The notes under the pieces were generated by a model. It had not been told where the DNA came from. It made no database searches and worked only from the letters and a program-made list of their open reading frames with translations. A program made the translations under genes and the position numbers. Below are positions 44,001 to 52,907 of a DNA stretch of 64,000 nt, one piece after another (the stretch's first letter is position 1; each line of letters starts with the position of its first letter). Origin of the DNA: Palsa-504 sp963739135 (GTDB lineage Bacteria; Actinomycetota; Actinomycetes; Streptosporangiales; Streptosporangiaceae); assembly GCA_963739135.1 (NCBI GenBank), contig CAVTZG010000024.1, forward strand, positions 1 to 64,000, read 5' to 3'.

Positions 44001-44351
44001 CAAGGCGGCCAGCCGCCACCGGACGCGCCAGTTCCTCAGGGCGAACCGCGACCGGGCCGAGCCGGGCCGTCTCGGATGCGGATGGGTGGTCCCGACCATG
44101 CCGGCCGCGGGCTGGGGCCCCGCCTGGGGCTGGGCGACGACCACGGGCGTCTGGCCGCCGGAAGCGGCCGGGCCGATGACGGGCTGCGGTCCCATGCTCG
44201 CCGCGTCCCGTCCGCCGATGGCATCCGAGCCGTCACCCGCGGCGATTCCGCCCGCACGAGGCACCGAACCCTCCCCGTCGGCTGGCCCCCCGCTGACGGC
44301 CCCGGCCGCGCCAGCTGGGTCGCCGACATTCGTCACCGATCGTTTTCGCAC
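41040..44351 (-). CDS. cvnA: Conservon sensor histidine kinase (CvnA-type, nitrate-sensing-domain kinase)
   Basis: 1103 residues from GTG 44351 (GAGGTG 8 bases upstream; an ATG at 44369 lacks a ribosome site). Order: a disordered N-terminal 105 residues; a membrane helix near 114-132 (RLAALIAVPLLTAVVLGALT); a large extracytoplasmic NIT-type sensor region (about 135-440); a second helix near 440-465; HAMP; then a GHKL ATPase (VVENATTFSPEDTQVYVSGQ, ITDLGVGIS, GLFVVGRLAARHGVRV); and a 350-residue Pro/Gly/Ala-rich C-terminal tail. As in other CvnA proteins a canonical H-box is not obvious. It should sense an external signal and act on the CvnB-C-D module. Confidence 0.93.
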   Translation of the reverse strand: MRKRSVTNVGDPAGAAGAVSGGPADGEGSVPRAGGIAAGDGSDAIGGRDAASMGPQPVIGPAASGGQTPVVVAQPQAGPQPAAGMVGTTHPHPRRPGSARSRFALRNWRVRWRLAALIAVPLLTAVVLGALTINGDVSNWQTTGRVQHLAQLNSAVVKYTQAVEDERDYSVASTANRGGFSARLRTAEHVTDGAAAEVVALADGITVGGGYQPVAVQAVYAVQVSVETLPFVREAVADPLFPSSAIMQVYTVNIIQPANAFTSVVGNEASSTDLRRDVTALGALLQVEDSWSVQRALLLRAVSFPQPSLSPGDDASLQQAQQQEVVDLANFNASVDLAEQQNYSNTVTGPPVDSAALQVKLALALLPGTSSANPLTPANARALAAVNVNDDMSFTIGKVRQVAGELTGNISTLANTSRTDASTGLLVTSLVTLLLLLLVLLISILVARSLTRPLRKLRSDALDVAGHRLPEMVRRLSQSEGAEEGVDIEPIGVTSTDEIGEVARAFDQVHREAVRLAADEAMLRGNLNAMFINLSRRSQSLIERQLSLIDSLEQSEQDSGRLSSLFRLDHLATRMRRNSENLLVLAGHEVTRRWSQPVPLVDVLRAAISEIEQYERVVLNVQPGIVVVGQAVNDVVHLVAEVVENATTFSPEDTQVYVSGQPLSSGGVLLDITDLGVGISDQEMSHANWRLDNPPVVDVAVSRRMGLFVVGRLAARHGVRVRLRHAQAGGLTALIWLPDTVAAPEVAPPLGRLRRFEADDYGPVPSLSAPAQPAVGASPQATAAARIPRFSPMSPASPPSFTPAAGPPGTGAPAGPTIPVGPAADDGAASQAAGNGWESREETKGLPVRNTNGSTNGNGNGGAAPAAPAAPANGSPADAGDPAIPRTPAAPAGSPGGAPGGPGPSRLPSFGGISPQAKPIPQSPIGSQSVHGGDGPGVADPAPVANGGGNGPGSPPADGAVDPGKVTVPPPAVASQRLPIFDSLESDWFRRSGKTLSPVHPPGAPAAPGSPSQPAAQSAWTSPADEGWRAAKVAASPTAGDTTQAGLPRRVPRANLVPGSVGSGGEAEAQAPARSPDTVRSRMASFQRGVREGRAAAPQTEEP

Positions 44352-44369
44352 TACGTTCGCACCTCGCAT

Positions 44370-45127
44370 CGGCAAGCCTGAGCCAGCGCACATGCCCGGC
44401 TCAAGCGGCGCACGCCGCCCTCCATACGCACCCTCTTTCCCTTCGCAACGATCGCCGCTGCTCGGGTCAACAAGGCGGCCGGGCCACACTCTCGCGTTAC
44501 AAAACGGGTAAGGACATAGTTAATCATCTTCTGGGTGGCCGTCACGGGGCATTCGCCAGTAAACCGGCGAGATCTTCGCCGAGAAGGCGAAACCGCGCCG
44601 TCCGACCTGCCCGGGATCGGCCGCACCAGGTCTGGCATTTAGTGATCGTATAGTAACTCTTCGTATTGTCTCCCACCGGGCACGCGGCCCCGGTGACCAA
44701 CGTCGGCGGCCCGGCCGTCAGTCCGACGTATGGGACATATCGGTCGCCGGCCGCCTGCCGCCGACCCAGGCTGCCGGCCCTCCGGGGAGCGGCGCGGGCA
44801 CAAGCGGCAAGCGCCAGCTAATCAGCCCGTTATGACGATCATTACATGCTGATTATTACCTCATTAGGATCGCGCTGAATAGCATCCTCGTTACTGGGAA
44901 GGACTTAGGCTCCGAATCCGCACGTACCCGAATCGTGTGACGGGGGACGTTGGCGCGGACGTTTGGGTTGCGACACGCCGACGCATGATGCGTGATTTGC
45001 GGTTGGCGAGGGTGGGTTTCCCCTCTCCAGCACTAGGAGCAACTGGAAGCCATCGCTGCGCTGACGGCCGTCGCCGGGGTGCCGGTCCGGGTCCGGCGGC
45101 CGGGCCGGCTGGCCGGGCCGGCCGCGG
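44370..45127. promoter_or_regulatory. Intergenic region upstream of the conservon, with a dyad
   Basis: About 760 bases without a supported gene. It carries an AT-rich island near 44815-44900 with the dyad TAATCAGC (44819-44826)-N21-GCTGATTA (44848-44855), a possible operator. The conservon promoter should lie between 44360 and 44660, where CGTATAGTAACT (about 44646) is a weak -10-like candidate. The ABC-transporter operon ends at 45128, so this region also holds its terminator, which I cannot pin down. Confidence 0.35.
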
Positions 45128-45979
45128 TCAGTCCTCATCGTGACTGGCCTGGTGCGCGCCGGCGGCGGTGACTGCCGGGCCGGTAGTGGCCTGGGGCAGG
45201 TGCCGGTCCGGCGCGGCTGGCTGCGGGGTGCGGGCGGACCGGCCGAGGAACAGTTCGCCGAAGTCGGGCCGGCCGAGCAGGGCCGCGGGTGCGCCGTTCA
45301 CTTCGACCCGGCCGGCGACCAGGACGTAGCACCAGTCGGCGATCTGCATGGCCTGGTGTGCGCGCTGCTCGACGAGCAGGATGGTCACGCCTGCGCGGGC
45401 AAGCGAGGTGAGGTGCTCCTCAAGGATGCTGCGGGCCAGGATCGGGGCCAGCCCCGCGGTGGGTTCGTCGAGGATGAGGAGCTTCGGCGAGCTGATCAGG
45501 CAGCGGCCGATGCCGAGGAGTTTCCGTTCGCCGCCGCTGAGGAGTTTGCCGCGGCGTTTGAGTAGCGGCCTGAGGATGGGGAAGGTCTGCAGCACCTGGT
45601 CGATCCGTTCGCCTACCTGAGCCTTCCGCAGGAGGTAACCGCCCATTTCGAGGTTTTCCCGGACGGTTAGGGTCGGGAAGATGTCGTTCTGCTGCGGGAG
45701 GTAGCCCAGGCCGGCCTTAGTCAGGGCGTTGCCGCTGGCCGCGGTGACGTCATGTCCGTCGAGGAGGACGTGCCCGGCCTGGGGTCTCAGCCGTCCGGTG
45801 AGGCACTTGAGTAGTGTCGATTTGCCGGCCCCGTTGGGGCCGATCACGGTCACTACCTCACCTTCGGCGACGGTCAGCGAGATGTCGTTGATGATCGGCG
45901 CGGCGCCGTAGCCGGCGGTCAGGCCCTGGACGGTCAGGTACCCGGTGTCCGGGCGGCGGCTATCCGTTGAGGTAGGCAT
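45128..45979 (-). CDS. livF: Branched-chain amino-acid-type ABC transporter ATPase (LivF-like)
   Basis: 283 residues. Walker A GPNGAGKS near 47-54, the LPQQNDIFPTLTVRENLEMG Q-loop, signature LLSGGERKLLGIGRCL and Walker B LLILDEPTAGLAP. Shorter C-terminal extension and order identify LivF as opposed to LivG. It couples ATP hydrolysis to import through the two permeases upstream. Its start overlaps the livG stop by 20 bases. The C-terminal 45 residues are low-complexity. Confidence 0.92.
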   Translation of the reverse strand: MPTSTDSRRPDTGYLTVQGLTAGYGAAPIINDISLTVAEGEVVTVIGPNGAGKSTLLKCLTGRLRPQAGHVLLDGHDVTAASGNALTKAGLGYLPQQNDIFPTLTVRENLEMGGYLLRKAQVGERIDQVLQTFPILRPLLKRRGKLLSGGERKLLGIGRCLISSPKLLILDEPTAGLAPILARSILEEHLTSLARAGVTILLVEQRAHQAMQIADWCYVLVAGRVEVNGAPAALLGRPDFGELFLGRSARTPQPAAPDRHLPQATTGPAVTAAGAHQASHDED

Positions 45980-46757
45980 CGAGCACCCTGGAATCGGATC
46001 GGATCTGGTCCATGGTTCCCTCGACGAGGACTTCGCCTTGTGCCATCACGATGATCGGGTCGCACAGCCGCTCGACGAGCGACATCTCGTGCTCGACCAT
46101 CAGCATGGTCAGCCCGTCTTGCCGCAGCTGGAGCAGGTAGTCCCCGATTCGCTCGCCGAGGGCGGGGTTGACCCCGGCCATCGGCTCGTCGAGCAGGAGG
46201 ATCTCAGGCTCGGTCATGAGCGCTCGCATGATCTCGAGCAGCCGCCGCTGGCCGCTGCTGAGGCTTCCGGCGAACTCGTTCGCCATCCGGGCCATATCGA
46301 AGCGGGCGATGAGGTCAGCGGCGCGCGCGGTCAGGCTTTCCTGCTCGGCGCGCCAGTAGCGGCGGCCGAGCAGCGCGCCGCGCAGCGTGTCTCCGCGCTG
46401 CCCGTACCGGGCGGTGAGCAGGTTCTCCGTGACGGTCATCCCGGAGAACTCGCTGGACTGCTGGAAGGTCCTGGCCAGCCCGCGCCGCGCGATCTTGTGG
46501 CTGGGCCAGCCGGCGACGTTGGTGCCGTTGAGCAGCACCGAACCCCGGCTCGGCTTGATCGCGCCCGCGATCATGCCCAGCGCGGTGGATTTGCCGGCGC
46601 CGTTCGGGCCGATAAGGCCGGTGATGCGGCCCCGCGGCACGTCGAAGGACGCCCCGGCCACGGCGTGGACGCCGCCGTAGCTCTTGGCCAGATCATCGAC
46701 CCGCAGCAGGGCGGCCTGCCCGGCCGCCCTCGCCCGCTGTCGCTGCACCGAGGTCAT
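45960..46757 (-). CDS. livG: Branched-chain amino-acid-type ABC transporter ATPase (LivG-like)
   Basis: 265 residues from ATG 46757, which overlaps the permease stop (ATGA). GPNGAGKSTALGMIAG (Walker A), FQQSSEFSGMTVTENLLTAR, signature SLSSGQRRLLEIMRAL and Walker B EILLLDEPMAGVNP, ending with the LivG-typical VLVEGTMDQIRSDSRVLDAY. Partner ATPase of LivF. Confidence 0.92.
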   Translation of the reverse strand: MTSVQRQRARAAGQAALLRVDDLAKSYGGVHAVAGASFDVPRGRITGLIGPNGAGKSTALGMIAGAIKPSRGSVLLNGTNVAGWPSHKIARRGLARTFQQSSEFSGMTVTENLLTARYGQRGDTLRGALLGRRYWRAEQESLTARAADLIARFDMARMANEFAGSLSSGQRRLLEIMRALMTEPEILLLDEPMAGVNPALGERIGDYLLQLRQDGLTMLMVEHEMSLVERLCDPIIVMAQGEVLVEGTMDQIRSDSRVLDAYLNG

Positions 46758-47776
46758 CGGGTCCCGGCCGCTTTCTCGTAGTCGAAGGGTCGCTGCAGCC
46801 CGGTCCGGGCCTGCTGCAGGCCGGGCAGCGGGATGATCCGCCTGCGCTCGGGCAGCAAGCCGCGCGGCCAGAACCACAAGAAGATCAGTGTCAGGAGCCC
46901 GACGGCGACCCACTGCAGCGCGTCGCTGAGCCCGGGGGGGCCGAACTGGGGCAGGAAGCGGGTGGCTTCCAGGAACGCGACGGGTACGAGCAGCGCACCC
47001 AGCGCGGCGCCGGCGTTGTTGGCCGTGCCGCCGACGATCACCGCGGCGAACAAGACAAAGGTCTCCTGGTAGAGCCAGGCGCCGGGGGACCAGGCGCTGA
47101 TGAACTCCACCAGCACGGCCCCGCTGATCCCGGCGATCACGCCGCCGACGACGAACGAGGTCATGCGCAGGCCGGTCACGTTCTTGCCCAGCGCTGCGGC
47201 GCCCTGCTCATGGTCGCGTACGGCACGAAGCGACCGGCCGAGCGGGGCGCTGGTGATCCGCCACACGAACCAGTAGACGATCAGGCAGATGACGGCGGTC
47301 AGCCCGACGTAGAACCACCGGTAGCCGACCAGCGAGAGGTTCAGGACACCGCTCAGCGGCGCGGGGATGAGCGACAGCCCGGTCGGGCCGTCGAACAGGC
47401 CCAGGTCGTTGGTGACCACGGCGGTGGCGATCAGGGAGATGACCAGGAAGACCATCGCCTGGTAGTCGGCTCGCAGCCGGCGCAGCGCAATCACGCCGAC
47501 GACCACCGACAGCAGGCCGCCCGCGATCCCGGCGGCGATAATCGGGAGCGGGAACGGCAGGTTCGCGCCGCCGATGTACTGCTGGAAACTGCCGGCGGTG
47601 TTCGGCCCCAGGGTCAGCACGGCGGCGGTGTACGCGCCGGCGGACTGGTAGATGATGAAGGAGAAGTTCACGATCCCGGTGTAGCCGTATTGCAGGTTCA
47701 GCCCCCAGCAGGCCATGATGTCGACCCCGAGGTAGACCAGCACGGTGGAGATGTAGAACGACCACGCCAGGCTCAC
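46754..47776 (-). CDS. livM: Branched-chain amino-acid-type ABC transporter permease (LivM-like)
   Basis: 340 residues from GTG 47776 (AAGGAGGTCGCC upstream). Eight to ten membrane helices; the family segments GLNLQYGYTGIVNFSFIIYQ, SAPLGRSLRAVRDHEQGAAA LGKNV (the EAA-like cytosolic loop that contacts the ATPases) and LFAAVIVGGTANNAGAALGA are present. The start overlaps the LivH stop (GTGA). A much longer upstream frame is antisense shadow. Confidence 0.92.
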   Translation of the reverse strand: MSLAWSFYISTVLVYLGVDIMACWGLNLQYGYTGIVNFSFIIYQSAGAYTAAVLTLGPNTAGSFQQYIGGANLPFPLPIIAAGIAGGLLSVVVGVIALRRLRADYQAMVFLVISLIATAVVTNDLGLFDGPTGLSLIPAPLSGVLNLSLVGYRWFYVGLTAVICLIVYWFVWRITSAPLGRSLRAVRDHEQGAAALGKNVTGLRMTSFVVGGVIAGISGAVLVEFISAWSPGAWLYQETFVLFAAVIVGGTANNAGAALGALLVPVAFLEATRFLPQFGPPGLSDALQWVAVGLLTLIFLWFWPRGLLPERRRIIPLPGLQQARTGLQRPFDYEKAAGTR

Positions 47777-48654
47777 GCGGCGACCTCCTTCTGGCTGGCG
47801 ACCTCGGCGAAGATTCCCTGCGGGCGGATCAGAAGCACCGCGATGAGCACTCCGAACGCCACGACATCCTTGTAGGTCGGGTTGACGTAGGTGGCGAACA
47901 GCGAGCTGGCCAGCCCGATGACCAGCGCGCCCAGCATCGCCCCGTACGGGTGGCCGACCCCGCCCAGCACCGCGGCGGCGATGACCGGGATCAGGAACTC
48001 CGAGCCGGTCGTGAAGTCGAAGCTGCCCAGCTCGGTCACCAGCGCGACCCCGGCCAGCCCGCACAGCAGCCCGGACAGCAGCCAGGCGCCGTCGATGACC
48101 CAGCGCGTCTGCACGCCGCAGTTGCGGGCCAGCTCGGGGTCGCTGGCCGTGGCGCGCATGGCCTTGCCCAGCCGGGTGTACCTGAGCAGGCCGTGCAACG
48201 CGGCCAGCACGACGGCGGCGATCGCGATCAGGGTGAGCTGAGTGGTGGTGAACACCATGCCCAGCACGCGCACCGTGGCGCCGGCGGAGATGTGCGCGCT
48301 GAAAAAATCCGGCCCGAAGATCGCCTGCAGGCAGTTCTGCAGGATCAGGGCCGCCGCGATCGTGACGATGATCATCGTGAACAGCCGGGCCCCGCGGCGG
48401 ATGAACGGCGTATACAAGAACCGGTTCAGCAGGACGGAGAACACGGCGCCGAACAGGCCGCCGAACACCATTCCCCACCACGGGTTGAGCCCGGCCGAGG
48501 AGATCACGTAGGCCACGAACGCCGATGCGGTCATGACGTCGCCGTAGGCCAGGTTGAGGATGTTGGTCATCCCGAACTGGATGGTGAACCCGACCGCCGC
48601 CAGCGCCATCGCCGCGGCGGTGACGATCCCGAAACCGATAGCGAGCAGGAACAT
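47773..48654 (-). CDS. livH: Branched-chain amino-acid-type ABC transporter permease (LivH-like)
   Basis: 293 residues. QFGMTNILNLAYGDVMTASA near the N-terminus, YTRLGKAMRATASDPELARN (ATPase-contact loop) and FLIPVIAAAVLGGVGHPYGA are the LivH signatures; seven to eight membrane helices. It follows the binding-protein gene after 82 bases and overlaps LivM by four bases, so the operon order is J-H-M-G-F. Confidence 0.93.
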   Translation of the reverse strand: MFLLAIGFGIVTAAAMALAAVGFTIQFGMTNILNLAYGDVMTASAFVAYVISSAGLNPWWGMVFGGLFGAVFSVLLNRFLYTPFIRRGARLFTMIIVTIAAALILQNCLQAIFGPDFFSAHISAGATVRVLGMVFTTTQLTLIAIAAVVLAALHGLLRYTRLGKAMRATASDPELARNCGVQTRWVIDGAWLLSGLLCGLAGVALVTELGSFDFTTGSEFLIPVIAAAVLGGVGHPYGAMLGALVIGLASSLFATYVNPTYKDVVAFGVLIAVLLIRPQGIFAEVASQKEVAA

Positions 48655-48736
48655 GCTCTGGTCCCTTCCGGGCGGGGCCCTGCCGGCGGCGGCCTGAGGC
48701 CCGGGCCCCCGTGCGCCGGGGCCCGGGCGCGTGCGC

Positions 48737-50056
48737 TTACTTGGTGAGAGGTGCGATGTCGGCGGCCGTGATCAAGTCCAGATTGGGGGTATTGGGGGTG
48801 TTCCCGTTCGTCGCCTGGTAGCCCTGGATCTCGAACTCGCCGGCCGAGTTGTGCCACTTGTCCCAAAGGATGGCCCCAGTGGCACCGACGTAATCGATCT
48901 TCTTGCCGGCCTTGAGCGCCCGGAGGCCGTCCGCGTACGAATACACCACCACCGCCCCAGGGGAAGCCGTGGTGACCGACGGGATGTACGCATTGAATAC
49001 GGCCGGGTTGGTGCTCTTCGCCGCGGTCGCGGCCAGCGCCATGACGGTGAGCCCATCGTAGTCCACCATCGAGTACCCGTCGTCGCTCCACTGCGAGGCC
49101 GGCTTGGTCACCCCGGCTGTAGCCAGCAGGACCTTGTTGTACGCCTGCCACGCGGGCCCCGACGCAGCGGCGTAGGGCGTCGCGCCCGTGTAGTACTTGC
49201 TCATCGCCGGCTTGCCGATCGACGCGGCCACCGCCGACAGCCAGCCCGGCTCGATCGTCGCGTTGCTGCCGATTACGGGGATCAGGTGGCCGCCGTTCAG
49301 CTGCTGCAACTCGGCAAAGTACGTCGCGTCGGACTGCGGGTCGGCTTCGGTGAAGATGACCTGCGGGTGTTGCGCGATGAGCTGCTGGATCTCCGGCTGA
49401 TAGGAGGTCTGGTTTTCTGCGATCTTCTGGTAGAGGACCATATCCCCGCCCGCTGCGCTGTAGCCCTTCAGCAGCGTCGGCACGACGGACTGCGAGCCGA
49501 TGTCGTTGCCGAACACCGCCGCGGCCCGGAGATAGCCCTTCTGCTTGGCATAGAACGCCATCGCGTAGCCCAGCACGTCGTCTCCGGGGGTCACGCGCCA
49601 GAAATACGGCAGCGTGGTGTGGTCGAACGACGCCTCGCCGGTGTCGGCGAACATCGTGACTTTGGCCGCGTTGATCAGCGGGGCGGTCGAGTCCGCCTCA
49701 TCCGAGCTCGGGCCCAGCACGCCCAGCAGATGCGGCGTGGTCGCCAGCATCTTCGCCGCGGCGGTGACCGCGTCGGCCGGGTCGCCGCGCGTGTCCACGG
49801 CCGAGCAGGCCACCTTGTTGCTCAGCACGCCGCCTGCCGCGTTGACCGCGGTCGCCGCGGTCAGGCAGCCCGCCATCATCTCTGGCCCGAATGACGCATC
49901 CGGGCCAGTGAACGGGTTAAACGCCGCAACCGTGAGAGTGGTGTTCTTGACGGCTCCGGACGCCGCAGACGAGCACGCCGCCGCCGAAACCGCCAGGACA
50001 GCAGCCGCCGCGACCAGCGCGCAAGCGCGCGTCCGGCGGGATCTCTGAGAAGTCAC
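48737..50056 (-). CDS. ABC transporter substrate-binding lipoprotein (LivJ/LivK-like)
   Basis: 439 residues from GTG 50056; the frame is open to a TTG at 50092. An Arg-rich start, a hydrophobic stretch (ALVAAAAVLAVSAAACSS) and a lipobox with Cys at residue 28 mark a lipoprotein. The mature part is a periplasmic-binding-fold type I protein: LTVAAFNPFTGPDASFGPEM, VLGPSSDEADSTAPLINAAK, FWRVTPGDDVLGYAMA. It presents the ligand to LivH/LivM. The ligand could be a branched-chain amino acid, an amide or another small acid; sequence alone does not decide. Confidence 0.88.
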   Translation of the reverse strand: MTSQRSRRTRACALVAAAAVLAVSAAACSSAASGAVKNTTLTVAAFNPFTGPDASFGPEMMAGCLTAATAVNAAGGVLSNKVACSAVDTRGDPADAVTAAAKMLATTPHLLGVLGPSSDEADSTAPLINAAKVTMFADTGEASFDHTTLPYFWRVTPGDDVLGYAMAFYAKQKGYLRAAAVFGNDIGSQSVVPTLLKGYSAAGGDMVLYQKIAENQTSYQPEIQQLIAQHPQVIFTEADPQSDATYFAELQQLNGGHLIPVIGSNATIEPGWLSAVAASIGKPAMSKYYTGATPYAAASGPAWQAYNKVLLATAGVTKPASQWSDDGYSMVDYDGLTVMALAATAAKSTNPAVFNAYIPSVTTASPGAVVVYSYADGLRALKAGKKIDYVGATGAILWDKWHNSAGEFEIQGYQATNGNTPNTPNLDLITAADIAPLTK

Positions 50057-50289
50057 CTGCGGATGCTCGCACTCCGTTCCTATATATGTCAAGGTTCTTC
50101 CTCAAATAAGGCCGGCCGTTGTATATATGAACACACTCTGACAGACTCGTGTCCGGGCCCGCTCGCACGACTGACAGGGTAACCCGAGGAGGCAGACGAT
50201 GACCCCCCCTCCCCGGGCCCAGCCGGTACGCGCCGCGGGCACGCCGCCGGCCGGATTAGCCATCCGCGCAATCGCGAAAACGGAGCGTC
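50057..50289. promoter_or_regulatory. Divergent promoter region of the ABC operon and IclR gene
   Basis: Some 230 bases between the divergent genes. TATATATG occurs twice as a direct repeat (50081-50088 and 50122-50129). On the minus strand CCTTGACATATATAGG gives a -35-like TTGACA. GTTC and GAAC halves flank the region between the repeats (50094, 50129), compatible with an IclR-type operator. These are guesses from pattern only. Confidence 0.35.
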
Positions 50290-51087
50290 ATGAGCACCTC
50301 GGTCGTCAGGGCGGCGCGAATCCTCGACCGGCTGGCACACAGCCGGACGCCGATGACGCTCGCCGAGATCGCCGGCGAGCTCGGCATACCCAAGAGCACC
50401 GCCTACACCATCCTGCGCGACCTGGCCAGCGAATCCTTCGTGACCGTGTCCTCGCCGCCCGCCTACTCGATCGGCCTGAAGGCATTCGAGGTCGGCTCGG
50501 CGCACCTGCGGGCCTCCGGCACCGCCGGCGCCGTGGCACCCGAACTCGCCCGCCTGACCCGCGCACTGAACATCACCTCGCACTACGCGGTCCTCGACGG
50601 CACCGAAGTCCTCTACCTGTGCAAGGAGGACCCGCCCACGCTGGGGATCCAGCTCGCGAGCGCGATCGGCGCCCGCCTCCCGTCCCACCTGACCGCCGTC
50701 GGCAAGGCCTGCCTCGCCTGGCTCGAGGCCGACTGGCTGCCCGGCCACGTCGAGCTGGCCACCCGCGGAGCCGAGGGGCAGACGATCTCCCTGCCCGACC
50801 TCACCGCCGAACTCGCCCAGATCCGCGTGCAAGGCTTCGCCACCGACGACGGCGCCGCCACCGCCGGCATCCAGTGCGTCGCCGCACCCGTATTCGGCCT
50901 CACCGGGCTCAAAGGCGCCATCGGCGTGAGCCTCCTGCGCGGCTCCGCCTCCTCCCTCGACCCGGTCGCCGACGACGTCAAGACAGCCGCCGCCCGCGCA
51001 ACCATCGCGCTCGGCGGGACCACACCCAACCACTATGTCCTCCCGCGCAACGACCATGCCGATCAAACGAGCGTGGTCCGCCGGTAG
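50290..51087 (+). CDS. IclR-family transcriptional regulator
   Basis: 265 residues from ATG 50290 (CGGAGCG 3 bases upstream). Winged helix at 1-60 (AARILDRLAHSRTPMTLAEI, ELGIPKSTAYTILRDLA) and an IclR effector domain at 75-245 (VLYLCKEDPPTLGIQLASAI GARLPSHLTAVGKACLAWL). Divergent from the ABC operon, so it probably controls it in response to its ligand. The last 20 residues are not conserved. Confidence 0.92.
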   Translation: MSTSVVRAARILDRLAHSRTPMTLAEIAGELGIPKSTAYTILRDLASESFVTVSSPPAYSIGLKAFEVGSAHLRASGTAGAVAPELARLTRALNITSHYAVLDGTEVLYLCKEDPPTLGIQLASAIGARLPSHLTAVGKACLAWLEADWLPGHVELATRGAEGQTISLPDLTAELAQIRVQGFATDDGAATAGIQCVAAPVFGLTGLKGAIGVSLLRGSASSLDPVADDVKTAAARATIALGGTTPNHYVLPRNDHADQTSVVRR

Positions 51088-51274
51088 TTTCCGCCTATCT
51101 CGACGAATGCGGCCCGTCACGGGCGGCAAGCCCCTTACCGGGCCGGCACTGGAACGCTTCCTGCAAGGCTCATCCGCCCGGAACGACACAGCCCGATGCG
51201 AACCCCACGGCACGGCGGTAGTCTGCGGCGGTAGTCTAACGTGGGCTGAATACCCCAAACATGAGAGCGAGGCC

Positions 51275-51892
51275 ATGGCCAGCCTTAGCTGCCCCGATTG
51301 CGGCGTCAAGGTGCAGCCGGAGGATCTGATCTGCTTCCGGTGCGGCGCCAACCTGCCGCACTCCAGCGGACCCGACGATGACGTCCTGACCCCGACCATC
51401 TCGCAGAAGTTCATCGCGGCGGGCGCCGACCCGTCGGCCACCTGCCCGTCCTGCGGCGCCCCGGTCTACGACGCGGCCGACGTGATCTGCTCCAACTGCG
51501 GGGACCCGTTGCCGACCGGCCAGCGCCGGCACATCTCGCCCGTCGTCATGAGGATCACGTTCCCCACCGGCAACGTGGACATCCCGGCGGGGACCTCGGT
51601 CCTGCTGGGCCGTGACCCGGCCGAGTCGCTGGTCGCCGCGGCGTTCGCCCACTTCGACAACGTCTCGCGGCGGCACGCCACGGTCCAGGTGGACGACTCG
51701 GGGCACGCCACGATCAGGGACGAGAACTCCACCAACGGCACCTTCGTGAACGACGACCGCGTGCTGCCCGGCGCCGAGGTCCGCCTGGTCGACGGGGACC
51801 GGGTACGGCTGGCCGCGGACGTGACCGGTGACGTGTCCCTGCCTCAGGGCGAGCCGGACCCCTCGGGGCTCAGCAGGAACGGCATCGTCTGA
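51275..51892 (+). CDS. Zinc-ribbon/FHA-domain protein
   Basis: 205 residues from ATG 51275 (GAGCGAGG upstream). Two CxxC...CxxC zinc ribbons at about 6-25 and 57-77 (CPDCGVKVQPEDLICFRCGA; CPSCGAPVYDAADVICSNCG) precede an FHA domain at 90-190 with VLLGRDP, VSRRHATV and ENSTNGTFVNDD, the phosphothreonine-binding residues. It should bind phosphorylated partners of Ser/Thr kinase signalling; no kinase gene is adjacent. A possible link to the AAA+/TPR genes 2.5 kb away is only positional. Confidence 0.9.
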   Translation: MASLSCPDCGVKVQPEDLICFRCGANLPHSSGPDDDVLTPTISQKFIAAGADPSATCPSCGAPVYDAADVICSNCGDPLPTGQRRHISPVVMRITFPTGNVDIPAGTSVLLGRDPAESLVAAAFAHFDNVSRRHATVQVDDSGHATIRDENSTNGTFVNDDRVLPGAEVRLVDGDRVRLAADVTGDVSLPQGEPDPSGLSRNGIV

Positions 51893-51981
51893 CCAGCCGG
51901 AACTAAACGGGGCCTGCCTCCGGTTATCTGGAGCGGCAGGGTTTTTGCTTGGTGATCACTTGAGGTTCCGGGGGCCCGGTC

Positions 51982-52818
51982 GTGCCGCATGTGATGCTGT
52001 CCTGGCCGGACGCGCTGGCCAGCGCGGCCTTCCTGGCCGTGGTGGTGGCCGTCCTGCGCTGGCTCCGGCGAGGCGGGGCGTGGGCGGGAGTCGCCTTCGA
52101 GGCCGCCCTGCTGTTCGGCCTGTACGGGCTATGGCAGTTCGCCGGGTCGTTCACCGTGATGAGCCCGGCCGGCGCCCTGCCGCGGGCCCGCTGGCTGTGG
52201 CACGCGGAACGCCTGCTGCGCCTGCCCAGCGAGACTGCCGTGCAGCGGCTGTTCCTGCCGCATCCGCTGGTCGTACAAGCCTTCAACCTGTACTACGACG
52301 TCCTGCACTTCCCCGTCCTGGGTGCCTGCCTGATCTGGCTGTACGTCCGGCACCGTGACCGGTACCCGCAGATCAGGACCACCATTGCCCTGTTCACCGG
52401 GGTCAGCCTGCTCATCCAGTTCATCCCGGTGGCCCCGCCGCGGCTGCTGCCGGGCACCGGCCTGGTCGACACCGCCGCGCGGTACGGCCAGTCGGTGTAC
52501 TCCTGGCATGGCGGCTTCGACCCGGACGAACTGTCGGCCATGCCGTCGGTGCACGTCGGCTGGGCGCTGATCGTGGCCATGGCGGTGATTACGGCGTCGC
52601 GGAGCCGGTGGCGGTGGCTGGCCGCCGGCTATCCGCTGCTCACGCTGCTCGTGGTGGTGGTGACCGCGAACCACTTCTGGCTGGACGGAATCGCGGCGGG
52701 ACTGCTGGTGGTCCTGGTGCTGGCGGTACAACGCCTGGTGCGTGGGATACGTTCTGGTAAATCTTCCGAAGGCGACCAGGTCACGCCTGTGCGGCAGGAA
52801 ACGTCCGTGCGATCATGA
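51982..52818 (+). CDS. PAP2-superfamily membrane phosphatase/phosphotransferase
   Basis: 278 residues from GTG 51982. About six membrane segments. The phosphatase motifs are PRLLPGTG (about 153-160), MPSVHVGW (about 188-195; SxH) and NHFWLDGIAAG (HxxxxD). The arrangement resembles inositol-phosphotransferase/AUR1-like PAP2 proteins of actinobacteria, acting on lipid phosphates or inositol lipids at the membrane. An ATG at 51994 is an alternative start. Confidence 0.85.
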   Translation: MPHVMLSWPDALASAAFLAVVVAVLRWLRRGGAWAGVAFEAALLFGLYGLWQFAGSFTVMSPAGALPRARWLWHAERLLRLPSETAVQRLFLPHPLVVQAFNLYYDVLHFPVLGACLIWLYVRHRDRYPQIRTTIALFTGVSLLIQFIPVAPPRLLPGTGLVDTAARYGQSVYSWHGGFDPDELSAMPSVHVGWALIVAMAVITASRSRWRWLAAGYPLLTLLVVVVTANHFWLDGIAAGLLVVLVLAVQRLVRGIRSGKSSEGDQVTPVRQETSVRS

Positions 52819-52907
52819 CGCTCGTACATCCCGACGCACTGAGCCGATGCACGGCACGGTAGGGTGGCGCCGACAAACTGGCCACGATCATGAGCACAAG
52901 GCCGGGC

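Noticed and set aside
44351..44638. Small minus-strand frame upstream of the conservon kinase
   Set aside because: Arg-rich, overlaps the kinase start, no family signature.
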